Under the pieces are notes generated by a model, which saw only the letters and a program-made list of their open reading frames with translations, searched no databases and was not told the origin of the DNA. Made by a program: the position numbers and the translations under genes. DNA of 48,818 bases from Phyllobacteriaceae bacterium (GTDB taxonomy: Bacteria > Pseudomonadota > Alphaproteobacteria > Rhizobiales > Rhizobiaceae): NCBI GenBank assembly GCA_029279965.1, contig JAJUHJ010000010.1, positions 1-48,818 on the forward strand, in the 5' to 3' direction. The stretch's first letter is position 1. Every line of letters starts with the position of its first letter. Below are positions 35,066 through 42,726 of this stretch, piece by piece.

Positions 35066-36883
35066 GAGACTCCAGGTGCTTCGGAGCACCCGGAGCCTCT
35101 ATGGGGACAGTTCCAGCCGACGGGTCACGTTTTGAAAAGCGACAACCTTCGACCGCGGGAATCGCGAAAGGGTCAACTCGCTCCAGGCAAAATCATTGCC
35201 GGGCTGATCCTCGCGATAAACATCGTGTTTTTGGCGGCTCCTGCCGCACAGGCGGAGACGCGCACACTCAAGATATATTTCCTGCACACGAAAGAGCGTG
35301 CGGAGATCGCCTACAAGCGCAACGGTCGCTACATCCCAAGCGGCCTCAAACAGATCAATCACATGCTTCGTGACTGGCGCCGCAACGAACCCACCGAGAT
35401 GGACCCGCGGCTGCTGGACCTTTTGTGGGAAGTTTACCGAGCCGTCGGGTCGCGCGAATACATTCATGTCGTCTCGGGTTATCGTTCACCGGCAACCAAC
35501 GCCATGCTGCGTAGCCGCTCGAGCGGCGTTGCCAAGAAAAGCCAGCATATGCTGGGCAAGGCGATTGACTTCTATCTGCCGGACGTGAAGCTCTCCCGTC
35601 TGCGGGACGCCGGCTTGAGGTTGCAGGCGGGGGGTGTTGGCTATTATCCGCGCTCGGGATCGCCTTTCATCCATCTTGATGTTGGCGGCGTGCGCCATTG
35701 GCCGCGTTTGAGCCGCAAGGAACTGGTCGCAGTTTTCCCGAATGGAAACACGTTGCATGTTCCCTCAGACGGCAAGCCGCTGCCCGGCTATGAACAGGCT
35801 GTTGCCGCTTATGAGGCCCGCCAGCGTAATGGCGGAAGCATTCAAATGGCCAGCGAGACCGGTAATCGTGGGCGCGGTCTGCTCGCAGCACTCTTCGGGG
35901 GCGGCGCCGACGAGGAGGAGGACAACGCGGAAATTGCCGTTGCGCAGCGACCGGCGCAGGCGGTGAGCGCCGCGCCGGAACCACAGCCACAAGAGCGGCG
36001 GGCGGAGACACCGGCCACCATCCTGGCCGCACTGCCTGCCCGCGCCGTTCCCGTTCCCCGTCTGGCGCCTCGGCCTGATGCAGAGGTCGGACCTACCGCG
36101 CCCGCCGAAGCAGCACGGGAGGCGATTCCCGCGCCAGTTGAGGCGACCGAGGCTCCCGAGGTTCAGACCGCCCTTAACGTTCCCGTGCCCACCCAGCGGC
36201 CGGAGTACGAGCCACCCGAGGCGCAGCAGCTTGCAGCCGCCGACAGCGTGGACCTGCCGGGGCCAGTGGCCTATGCCATGCCGACGCGCCGGCCTGAGCG
36301 GTCGGCGCAGGCGGATGTCATCGCCGAACTCCTTTCCACGCGCAAGGAAACGCCACCGGTGACGCAAGCTTCGCTCGTGTCCGTACCGCCTTCCATTCAG
36401 GATCTTAAGGAAGAAATGGCTCAGGCGGACGCGTCTGCGAAAGCGCAGATCGTTGCGGCAGTGAAGGCGAAGAGCAGCGAGGTCGAGATCGCCGACGTGA
36501 AGGAAGGCGCGACGGTGTCGGATTCACCGCGTGTTGCATTGGCAGCGTACGGCGACAATCGGCCGGCTGGCCTCATTGCCGCGGGCACGGTCAACACTAC
36601 GGCCAAAGGCTCGAGACCTCGCCCGCAGGACGCACGCGTTCATCGTACGCCGACGGTCGTTCCCGTTGCCGCAACGCCTACGCAGCGGGTGCTCAGCAGT
36701 CATTCCGTGATCAGCAGCCGGCCGGAAACCCAGGCGCCAGACTTCAACATCCGGCTCGCTGAAGCACCACAGGCAGTCTACACGGCCGGTTTCGAGCAGA
36801 AGCATACTCCCGTGACGGACATGCGCCGCTTTACGGGTAAGGCCGTGACCTTCCTCTCTCTTGCAAAATTCAAGGCTGAGTAG
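35060..36883 (+). CDS. DUF882 / M15-type murein peptidase with long Ala/Pro-rich tail
   Basis: A 607-residue exported or membrane-anchored protein. A hydrophobic segment at about 44-65 (ending PAAQA-ET) is a signal peptide after a long basic N-terminal region. Residues 66-215 match the DUF882/YcbK (MepK) peptidase domain: VVSGYRSPATNAML, His163 and Asp170 in QHMLGKAIDFY, and His205, Asp207 and His213 in IHLDVGGVRHW, consistent with a zinc site. E. coli MepK cleaves crosslinks of peptidoglycan. The remaining ~390 residues are a low-complexity Ala/Pro/Glu-rich tail, unlike the short E. coli protein. The start codon is uncertain because no ribosome site is seen. Confidence 0.82.
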   Translation: MVETPGASEHPEPLWGQFQPTGHVLKSDNLRPRESRKGQLAPGKIIAGLILAINIVFLAAPAAQAETRTLKIYFLHTKERAEIAYKRNGRYIPSGLKQINHMLRDWRRNEPTEMDPRLLDLLWEVYRAVGSREYIHVVSGYRSPATNAMLRSRSSGVAKKSQHMLGKAIDFYLPDVKLSRLRDAGLRLQAGGVGYYPRSGSPFIHLDVGGVRHWPRLSRKELVAVFPNGNTLHVPSDGKPLPGYEQAVAAYEARQRNGGSIQMASETGNRGRGLLAALFGGGADEEEDNAEIAVAQRPAQAVSAAPEPQPQERRAETPATILAALPARAVPVPRLAPRPDAEVGPTAPAEAAREAIPAPVEATEAPEVQTALNVPVPTQRPEYEPPEAQQLAAADSVDLPGPVAYAMPTRRPERSAQADVIAELLSTRKETPPVTQASLVSVPPSIQDLKEEMAQADASAKAQIVAAVKAKSSEVEIADVKEGATVSDSPRVALAAYGDNRPAGLIAAGTVNTTAKGSRPRPQDARVHRTPTVVPVAATPTQRVLSSHSVISSRPETQAPDFNIRLAEAPQAVYTAGFEQKHTPVTDMRRFTGKAVTFLSLAKFKAE

Positions 36884-36890
36884 AGCTTCG

Positions 36891-36910
36891 GAGCCGGTAA
36901 TCACCGGCTC
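36891..36910 (+). terminator. Hairpin terminator after the DUF882 gene
   Basis: GAGCCGGT-AATC-ACCGGCTC is a perfect 8-bp stem starting 8 bases after the stop codon, with only a weak T-rich stretch (CATTTT) further on. Confidence 0.6.
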
Positions 36911-36996
36911 CCATCATTGCATTTTGCAGGCGGACGCAGTCGCCTGACCTCCGCATAGAGCGCACCTTGATGCGCGCAAATTGGACGCGTTGACCT

Positions 36997-37038
36997 GAGC
37001 GCGTCCTCGTGCGCCCAAAAAAGACGCACGGCGCGCTA
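36997..37038. repeat. Intergenic palindromic repeat, copy C1 (right half only)
   Basis: Only the right-hand hairpin of the ~102-bp element is present (GCGCGTCCTCGTGCGCCC to GCGCGCTA). It directly abuts copy C2, with which it shares the CTA at 37036-37038. Confidence 0.85.
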
Positions 37039-37140
37039 CAGCATCGGCCCGAAAATCTGAATTGATTTTCGGAAAGCACGATGCGTAGATTCAAGGAAAT
37101 AGCGCGTCCTTGTGCGCCCAAAAAGACGCACGGCGCGCTA
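37036..37140. repeat. Intergenic palindromic repeat, copy C2
   Basis: A full tandem unit: CTA to CTA with a 102-base period. CCGAAAATC-TGAATT-GATTTTCGG is a perfect dyad with six-base loop, and the right half has TGCGCCC-AAAA-AGACGCA. The next unit starts in its final CTA. Confidence 0.9.
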
Positions 37141-37242
37141 CAGCATCGGCCCGAAAATCTGAATCGATTTTCGGAAAGCACGATGCGTAGATTCAATGAG
37201 ATAGCGCGTCCTTGTGCGTCCAAAAAGACGCACGGCGCGCTA
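37138..37242. repeat. Intergenic palindromic repeat, copy C3
   Basis: The best-formed unit. It has perfect dyads CCGAAAATC-TGAATC-GATTTTCGG and GTGCGTC-CAAAAA-GACGCAC, the latter inside an outer AGCGCG/CGCGCT pair. The CTA at 37240-37242 is the TAG stop codon of eda on the minus strand. It is tandem with C2 at exactly 102 bases. Confidence 0.92.
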
Positions 37243-37881
37243 TTGTCGGGCCAGCATCGTTGCTGCACGCGCCAGTTCTTCCACCGCAGACCAGTCGCCG
37301 GCGGCGATTTCCTTTCCTGGCGCTACCCAGGAACCGCCGACGCAGACAACGTTCGCAAGCGTGAGATAATCACGGGCATTGTCGGAGGAAATTCCACCGG
37401 TCGGGCAGAATCGAATATCGGGCAGCGGCGCGGACAACGATTTCAGGAAGGCTGCGCCGCCAGCCTGTTCGGCAGGGAAGAATTTCAGAACGCGATATCC
37501 TTCCTCGCGCATGGCCATGATTTCGCTCGGGGTGATCGCGCCTGGAAGAAACGGCACGCTCGAACGATTGGCGGCGTCCAGCAACTCCTGCGTTGTACCG
37601 GGGGAGACGATGAATTGCGCGCCTGCCGCTTCGGCTGCTGAATAGTCCTTGCCGGACAGGATCGTGCCGGCACCGACAATGGCTTCCGGCACGTCGCTGG
37701 CCACAAGCCGGATCGCGTCGATTGCATCCGGTGTGCGAAGGGTGATTTCCACAGCCGGCAGGCCCCCTTTCGCCAGAGCGCGGACCAGCGGCACAGCATC
37801 CGCGATCCGGTCGATTTTAAGCACCGGAATCACAGGTTGGCCCGACAGCACTTCCATCAGACGTTCGGTCTTCTTCTTCAT
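37240..37881 (-). CDS. eda: KDPG/KHG aldolase (2-dehydro-3-deoxyphosphogluconate aldolase)
   Basis: Cytoplasmic class I aldolase of 213 residues that splits 2-keto-3-deoxy-6-phosphogluconate to pyruvate and glyceraldehyde-3-phosphate in the Entner-Doudoroff route. The Schiff-base lysine is Lys133 in RVLKFFPAE and the proton-transfer Glu45 is in AVEITLRTP, the same numbers as in E. coli Eda. GAGTI and FCPTGGIS bind phosphate. ATG at 37881 has GGGAG before it; the open frame extends far upstream into the muramidase gene as an overlap artefact. No edd gene is nearby. Its stop codon is supplied by repeat copy C3. Confidence 0.95.
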   Translation of the reverse strand: MKKKTERLMEVLSGQPVIPVLKIDRIADAVPLVRALAKGGLPAVEITLRTPDAIDAIRLVASDVPEAIVGAGTILSGKDYSAAEAAGAQFIVSPGTTQELLDAANRSSVPFLPGAITPSEIMAMREEGYRVLKFFPAEQAGGAAFLKSLSAPLPDIRFCPTGGISSDNARDYLTLANVVCVGGSWVAPGKEIAAGDWSAVEELARAATMLARQ

Positions 37882-37931
37882 CGCCGGCTCCCTTTGGTGA
37901 CGCGCCCTCTTAAGCCGATTTTGCGGCGGTT

Positions 37932-38834
37932 TCAAATGCGCCGCAGGTGCCAATAGTGTCGAACACGCCGCCACAGCGCGGCGAGGGTGTTTCGGAACGT
38001 CCGCATGAAGCCGGGCAGGGGCAGGGCGGTTTCCATAGCCCGCCGCGTGAGCGGTCCGACGATTCCGTCCGCCGTAAGGTTCATGCGGCGCTGAAAGGCA
38101 ATCACCGCGGCATGTGTTTCCGGGCCGAAAGCACCATCCACCGAAACGGGATGCCCTAGTGCGCAAAGCCATGTTTGCAACGTGCGTACCGCCCCGCCCC
38201 GGTCGCCTTTGCGCAAGGAGGCCGTTGTAGCGTCTTTTTCCGGTTGAATCTTCCGATTGTAGCGGCGAAAGGCGAGCGCCAGCTTGATGTGGTAGCTGTT
38301 GCGGGCATAGGCTGGGCCATTATAACCGCGCGCGAAGGCAGCCCAATCGCGATTTCGCAGCGCCTCCACGAGGCCGGCCCGCTCCATGTAACGCATCATA
38401 AGGCGAAGCTGGCCTTCCAGACCGGCGCGTGCCTCGTCCACCAGCGCATCAACGCTGTCGTAACCCAGCCATTCCCAGTGTGCACCCATCACCTGTCCTA
38501 CGCCCCATGACGTTGATTCATAAGCGGCCCGCCGATCGATCTGCGCCGCTTGCGCCAACAGGCGCCAGCGTGCCGCCTGCCCGGGCGGGTTGGGAACCGC
38601 CCCGGGCGATGCGGCAGCAAGACCGGCGCGCCGTGCGATCTCCCGATTGGCCGGAGAAAGCCGGCGATCGAAGTAGTGGCCTTCGAAGCGAATGAGCGGC
38701 TCCTTCCGCCCGTGCACCATTGCGTGCGTTCTGCCTCCCGATTCAACATCGACGACCGCCAACAGCGCGGCAGGATTAAGACCGGCGTTGCGTGCCGCAA
38801 CAGCAATGGTGTTGATGGTTTCGGCAGACAGCAT
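37932..38834 (-). CDS. Endolysin-like N-acetylmuramidase (DUF3380) with peptidoglycan-binding domain
   Basis: A 300-residue protein built like a phage endolysin. The N-terminal N-acetylmuramidase domain (about 1-190) has the predicted catalytic Glu31 in VVDVESGGR, then LIRFEGHYFDRRLS, STSWGVGQVMGAHW and YNGPAYARNSYHIKLA. A peptidoglycan-binding domain follows (about 205-270, LRKGDRGGAVRTLQTWLCAL, AVIAFQRR). It ends in a very basic, aromatic stretch (residues ~275-300, RTFRNTLAALWRRVRHYW) that could form an amphipathic helix. There is no signal peptide and no holin, capsid or integrase gene nearby. GGAGG precedes the ATG. It might be a phage remnant, part of a gene-transfer-agent lysis set, or a domesticated cell-wall enzyme. 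Confidence 0.85.
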   Translation of the reverse strand: MLSAETINTIAVAARNAGLNPAALLAVVDVESGGRTHAMVHGRKEPLIRFEGHYFDRRLSPANREIARRAGLAAASPGAVPNPPGQAARWRLLAQAAQIDRRAAYESTSWGVGQVMGAHWEWLGYDSVDALVDEARAGLEGQLRLMMRYMERAGLVEALRNRDWAAFARGYNGPAYARNSYHIKLALAFRRYNRKIQPEKDATTASLRKGDRGGAVRTLQTWLCALGHPVSVDGAFGPETHAAVIAFQRRMNLTADGIVGPLTRRAMETALPLPGFMRTFRNTLAALWRRVRHYWHLRRI

Positions 38835-38992
38835 GGGCGGACCCTCCAGCGTTTTCCGCTATTGTTCATCGGATTTTCCGGGCGGGGATAACCAGCAGCC
38901 ATTCGTGCCGGACGGGATGGCGCGTCGATTTGATTTCAACAAATGTCCTGCCTACTTGTTGATGATCTTTCCGTTCCTACAGGGAGAACGCC

Positions 38993-39691
38993 ATGATCGA
39001 TCCGAAAAAGCTGCTCGATGATTTTCTGGGCTCGCGGACGCCCGACACATCATCGAAGGGGGAAAACCGTGCTGGCGGCGTCGTGCAGCTTGCCAAAGAC
39101 AACCCCATGGCCACAGGTGCGATCGTGGCGCTTCTGCTTGGCAGCAAGACAGGACGCAAGCTCACCAGGAAGTCGCTCAAAATGGGCGGAATGGCAGCCA
39201 TTGCCGGTCTCGCCTACAAGGCTTACCAAGATTACCAAAGCGGCAACAAACCTGGACGCGCGGCTAAGGCAGACCAGGAGCTTCTCCAGCCACCGGAGGA
39301 CACCAGCTTCAATCCGGCCCGCGCACCGCAAGGCGAGGATGAATTTGCCCTGGCCCTGGTGCGCGCCATGATTGCGGCGGCCCGCGCGGATGGGCATATC
39401 GATGCGGCAGAACGGGGCAGGATCGCTGAACGGCTGAAGGAGACCAGTATCGGCACGGAGGCAGAAGCCTTTCTTGTCAACGAACTTGAGCGTCCGATCG
39501 ACATTGATGGGCTGGTGGAGGCAGCTCGGACAGAAGGCCAGAAGGTTGAACTCTACACCGCCTCTCGCCTCGCCATCGAACCGAACACACGCGCCGAACG
39601 CGGCTATCTCGATCTGCTCGCTGGCCGTCTTGATCTGCCGGACGCGCTCGTTGATCACATCGAGGCGACGGTGGTCGAGACCACGTCTTGA
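38993..39691 (+). CDS. DUF533 inner-membrane protein (YebE/TerB-like)
   Basis: A 232-residue protein beginning MIDPKKLLDDFLGS. A Gly/Ala-rich hydrophobic stretch (about 38-80, ATGAIVALLLG then GMAAIAGLAYKAY) suggests a membrane association, and the C-terminal half (about 110-230) has the acidic helical TerB-like pattern RAMIAAARADGHIDAAERGR. This is the DUF533 family typified by E. coli YebE, a Cpx-regulated protein of unknown function. GGGAG lies before the ATG. It is divergent from the muramidase gene. Confidence 0.85.
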   Translation: MIDPKKLLDDFLGSRTPDTSSKGENRAGGVVQLAKDNPMATGAIVALLLGSKTGRKLTRKSLKMGGMAAIAGLAYKAYQDYQSGNKPGRAAKADQELLQPPEDTSFNPARAPQGEDEFALALVRAMIAAARADGHIDAAERGRIAERLKETSIGTEAEAFLVNELERPIDIDGLVEAARTEGQKVELYTASRLAIEPNTRAERGYLDLLAGRLDLPDALVDHIEATVVETTS

Positions 39692-39735
39692 TTTCCAAGC
39701 CTTGCCAACGGCTCTCCCGCCGGCATAAATTGCAT

Positions 39736-39762
39736 CCACGCCCCCCCTCTGAGGTGGCGTGG
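39736..39762. terminator. Weak dyad after the DUF533 gene
   Basis: CCACGCC and GGCGTGG pair around a 13-base loop between the DUF533 stop and modA. No U-run follows; a weak terminator or leader fold of modA. Confidence 0.25.
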
Positions 39763-39885
39763 GCGGCAGTGATCGGCCGCCTCTGCGTCAAGGGCCGGCG
39801 GCATTCGGGGCGCGTGTGCCGCACCTGTCCACCATCACGTCCTGCTTTTCGGACGCATGCACTGCGCGTCTTTGCGGAGGATGTG

Positions 39886-40632
39886 TTGAACAGATTTTTG
39901 CTGACCCTTTTTCTTGCGGCTGCGGTCGTCGCAGCGCTCCCGGCGATGGCCAGTGACCGCATTACGGTCTTCGCCGCCGCCAGCCTCAAGGATGTGATGG
40001 ATGAGGCGACCGCGGGCTTTTCTGCGCAGACCGGCCACGAAGCGGTCGTGTCGCTCGCGGCAAGTTCGATATTGGCGCGGCAGATCGCGGCGGGGGCACC
40101 GGCCGACATTTACATATCGGCCAATCGGGAATGGATGAACTGGCTTGGTGAGCGTTCCCTGATCCGGGGTGAAAGCCCGCGCGTGGTGGCCGGCAACAGC
40201 CTGGTGATCGTCGCGGCTAAAGCGCCGGCCGACAGGTCCAAACCGGGCACGATCCTGACCGATGGGCGGTTTGCGATGGGCGATCCCCGCCATGTGCCGG
40301 CAGGACGCTATGCGGAGGCGGCGCTTTCCAGCCTGGGCCTGTGGGACCGCGTCAAGGATCATGCGGTCTTCGGCGAAAATGTGCGTGTGGCGCTGGAGTT
40401 GGCACGGCGCGGCGAGGTGGCGGCCGCCATTGTCTATGGCTCGGATCAGAAGGCGGTGCCTGGCCTGTCTCTCGTTTATACCTTTCCCCCCGAAAGTCAC
40501 CCGCCCATCGTCTATCTCGCCGCGGCAACGGCCAATGCAGGATCCGGTGCCGATGCCTTTCTGGGGTTCCTCGCGGGCCCCGCAGGACAGGTCATATTCG
40601 AGGAGTTTGGCTTTGCCCCGCCACCAGAATAA
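39886..40632 (+). CDS. modA: Molybdate-binding periplasmic protein
   Basis: Exported binding protein of the ModABC molybdate importer, about 248 residues. A signal peptide (LNRFLLTLFLAAAVVAALPA-MAS) precedes ITVFAAASLKDVMDEATAGF, the anion-binding N-terminal motif, then SLAASSILARQIAAGAPADI and the late AAIVYGSDQ typical of ModA. No ATG start is in frame near the signal peptide. GGAGG at 39876-39880 favours the TTG at 39886 (five-base spacing) over GTG at 39883 (two-base spacing). An open frame extends upstream to 39688 without family support. First gene of modABC. Confidence 0.92.
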   Translation: MNRFLLTLFLAAAVVAALPAMASDRITVFAAASLKDVMDEATAGFSAQTGHEAVVSLAASSILARQIAAGAPADIYISANREWMNWLGERSLIRGESPRVVAGNSLVIVAAKAPADRSKPGTILTDGRFAMGDPRHVPAGRYAEAALSSLGLWDRVKDHAVFGENVRVALELARRGEVAAAIVYGSDQKAVPGLSLVYTFPPESHPPIVYLAAATANAGSGADAFLGFLAGPAGQVIFEEFGFAPPPE

Positions 40633-40650
40633 TTTCGGCAACAACGACGC

Positions 40651-41340
40651 ATGAGCGCCGAACTGGACATTCTCCTGCTGTCGGCCAAGGTGGCGTTTGC
40701 CGCGATGGGGTTCTCGCTTGTGCCGGCTTTTGCGGTAGCGTTGCTTTTGGCGCGGAAGGATTTTCGAGGCAAGGCGCTGTTGCAGGCGCTGGTGACCCTG
40801 CCGCTTGTGCTTCCGCCTGTGGTGACCGGCTATGGGCTGCTCCTTCTTTTTGGATCGCAGGGGCCGCTCGGGCGCCTCCTGGAAAACCTGCTTGGCCTGT
40901 CTTTTGCTTTTCGCTGGAGCGGCGCTGCGCTGGCCGCCGGGGTAATGGCGTTCCCGCTTCTCGTCCGCCCCATTCGCCTGTCGCTGGAGGCGGTCGATCA
41001 TGGCCTGGAGGAAGCAGCGGGGACGCTCGGAGCCTCACGTCTGGTGGCCTTTGTAACGGTGACGCTGCCGCTCGCCCTGCCGGGCCTGATCGCCGGGGTG
41101 GTTCTCGGTTTTGCCAAGGCGCTGGGCGAATTCGGTGCCACCATTACCTTCGTCTCCAACATCCCGGGTGAGACGCAGACGCTGTCGCTGGCCATTTATG
41201 CGCTCTTACAAAGTCCCGAAGGGGACGCGGCCGCATTGAAGCTCATTACGTCCTCGGTGCTTCTCGCCTTGGCGGCGGTACTGCTATCGGAGTGGGTGGC
41301 GCGGCGGCTGCAACGCAAGGAAAACCATGGACGCGCTTGA
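40651..41340 (+). CDS. modB: Molybdate ABC transporter permease
   Basis: Inner-membrane channel subunit of 229 residues with about five or six hydrophobic segments. The cytoplasmic coupling loop reads LEEAAGTLGASRLVAF, the EAA motif that docks on ModC, and GVVLGFAKALGEFGATITFV near the end is the characteristic ModB/CysT signature. It starts 18 bases after modA and overlaps modC by 14 bases, so the three genes form a tight operon. The ribosome-binding site is weak. It exports nothing and imports molybdate or tungstate from ModA. Confidence 0.95.
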   Translation: MSAELDILLLSAKVAFAAMGFSLVPAFAVALLLARKDFRGKALLQALVTLPLVLPPVVTGYGLLLLFGSQGPLGRLLENLLGLSFAFRWSGAALAAGVMAFPLLVRPIRLSLEAVDHGLEEAAGTLGASRLVAFVTVTLPLALPGLIAGVVLGFAKALGEFGATITFVSNIPGETQTLSLAIYALLQSPEGDAAALKLITSSVLLALAAVLLSEWVARRLQRKENHGRA

Positions 41341-42409
41341 GGTGGATATTTCCGGCAGCGCCGGCAATTTTGCCATTATCGCCCAGTTTCGGGCCGAGCC
41401 GGGCGTCACGGGTCTTTTCGGTCGCTCCGGCGCGGGCAAAAGCACCATCTTGAAAATGATCGCCGGCGCGGTCCGGCCCGAGAAAGGACGTATCGCGGCA
41501 GGTGAACGGGTCTTCTTCGACGCACGGGCCGGGATAAACCTGCCGCCGAGGGCGCGCGGCATCGGCTTCGTGTTTCAGGACGGCCGCCTTTTCCCACATC
41601 TGTCGGTGCGGAGCAATCTGACCTATGCACGCTGGGCGGGCCGGCGCAGCGGTTCGCGCACGTTTGACGAGACGGTAGCGCTTTTGGGACTTGAAACACA
41701 TCTCGACCGTTATCCGGAAACGCTCTCGGGAGGAGAACGGCAGAGGGTCGCCATCGGGCGTGCGCTGCTGGCCGCTCCCGACATCCTGCTGATGGACGAA
41801 CCGCTTTCCTCGCTGGATGAGGAGCGACGGCGGGAAATTCTTCCCTATCTGGAGAGGATCGCGAACCAGACGCGCATTCCTGTTCTCTACGTCAGTCATG
41901 ATACGGATGAGGTGGCGCGTCTTGCCGATCGCGTCGTCGCGGTGGAGCAGGGACGGGTTCGTGCCGTTGGCTCCGCGGCGGAAATTTTGGGGCGCAGCCT
42001 CGATGAAGCGGGTGGGCCGGTTTCGCTTCTCGATGGGTTGGTGACTGGATTGGACGAGCACTACGGAACGGCATTCGTCCAGACTGCCGGCGGCCCCGTG
42101 GAACTCTCAAGCCAGGATTTGCCCGTCGGCAGCCGCGTCCGCCTGAGGATACGCGCATCGGAGATTGCTATTGCCATGGCGCCGCTGGATGGCTTGTCCA
42201 TCCGCAATCAGCTTGCCTGCGTCGTCACAGGGGTGGAGCGTCGCGGTGCTTTCAGTCATGTCACCCTGGCGGTGGGAGAAGCAAGACTTGTCGCGCGCAT
42301 CACAGGCAAGTCGGCCGACATTTTGGGGTTATCGGCTGGCAAGCCGGTCATTGCCCTCATCAAGGCTGTTTCGGTGGAGCGGAGCCGATTGCTCCGTCCG
42401 GATGGGTGA
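41327..42409 (+). CDS. modC: Molybdate ABC transporter ATP-binding protein
   Basis: ATPase subunit of 360 residues that drives molybdate uptake. Walker A is FGRSGAGKST (31-40), the signature LSGGERQRVAIGRALL, and Walker B ILLMDEPLSSLDEE, followed by the switch His in YVSHDTDE. The last ~70 residues form a Mop/TOBE domain (LRIRASEIAIAM, NQLACVVTGVERRG) that binds oxyanion and can inhibit transport. The start ATG lies inside the end of modB. No ModE regulator gene or obvious ModE box is in the window. Confidence 0.96.
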   Translation: MDALEVDISGSAGNFAIIAQFRAEPGVTGLFGRSGAGKSTILKMIAGAVRPEKGRIAAGERVFFDARAGINLPPRARGIGFVFQDGRLFPHLSVRSNLTYARWAGRRSGSRTFDETVALLGLETHLDRYPETLSGGERQRVAIGRALLAAPDILLMDEPLSSLDEERRREILPYLERIANQTRIPVLYVSHDTDEVARLADRVVAVEQGRVRAVGSAAEILGRSLDEAGGPVSLLDGLVTGLDEHYGTAFVQTAGGPVELSSQDLPVGSRVRLRIRASEIAIAMAPLDGLSIRNQLACVVTGVERRGAFSHVTLAVGEARLVARITGKSADILGLSAGKPVIALIKAVSVERSRLLRPDG

Positions 42410-42726
42410 TCCGAAGCGACGTCGGTTTTATTTTCTCTCATAAGTTGCATAAATTAACCATTTGTTAATTTCCGGTTGCGATGGTTGTCGCGTGGATCGG
42501 CTTCTTCCTCCCGAGCAGATTCGCACCGGGTGGCCGGTTGCCGCCCCGCCTGCCCTGGCCCTGCCCGTCGGCACTCACAGGAACGATTCCTCCTCCCTTG
42601 CGTTCACGAGGCTGATCGGGCAGGGCGCTTTGCGGGTCTTTCGCGCCGTGTGCGTTTTTAGGAAGTACGGTTTCGGCCAGGCGGTAGCCGTTCCGCTGGG
42701 CGCCAAACCGCAGGGCGGACGTTTGC
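42410..42726. other. Intergenic region between modC and SLC13 permease
   Basis: These 317 bases change from an A/T-rich part (42420-42475) holding a CtrA-type box to a GC-rich leader of about 250 bases. A 96-codon frame from 42462 overlaps the permease start and shows no family signal. No riboswitch recognised. Confidence 0.5.
42454..42468. promoter_or_regulatory. CtrA-type box TTAA-N7-TTAA
   Basis: TTAACCATTTGTTAA matches the alphaproteobacterial CtrA consensus TTAA-N7-TTAA exactly. It lies 258 bases before the SLC13 permease start. By chance such a match is expected only about 0.1 times in a 49-kb window of this base content, though A/T-rich intergenic DNA raises the chance. Confidence 0.4.

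Noticed and set aside
36999-37242. CRISPR array
   Set aside because: The repeats are directly adjacent, ~102 bases long and palindromic, with no unique spacers and no cas genes.
36870-37268. 132-codon frame through the tandem repeats with a repeated 34-residue unit
   Set aside because: The period of 102 bases keeps any frame open. The sequence is explained by the DNA repeat and similar peptides arise at the other repeat copies, so it is not taken as a protein.
37882-38172. N-terminal extension of eda
   Set aside because: It overlaps the muramidase gene in another frame; Eda with start at 37881 has the exact family length and residue numbers.
37932-39691. Prophage or gene-transfer-agent cluster
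   Set aside because: Only the endolysin-like gene has phage character. No capsid, tail, portal, terminase or integrase is nearby.
39692-39885. Molybdenum-cofactor riboswitch or ModE box before modA
   Set aside because: The region is short and shows only a weak 7-bp dyad; I could not identify either consensus.
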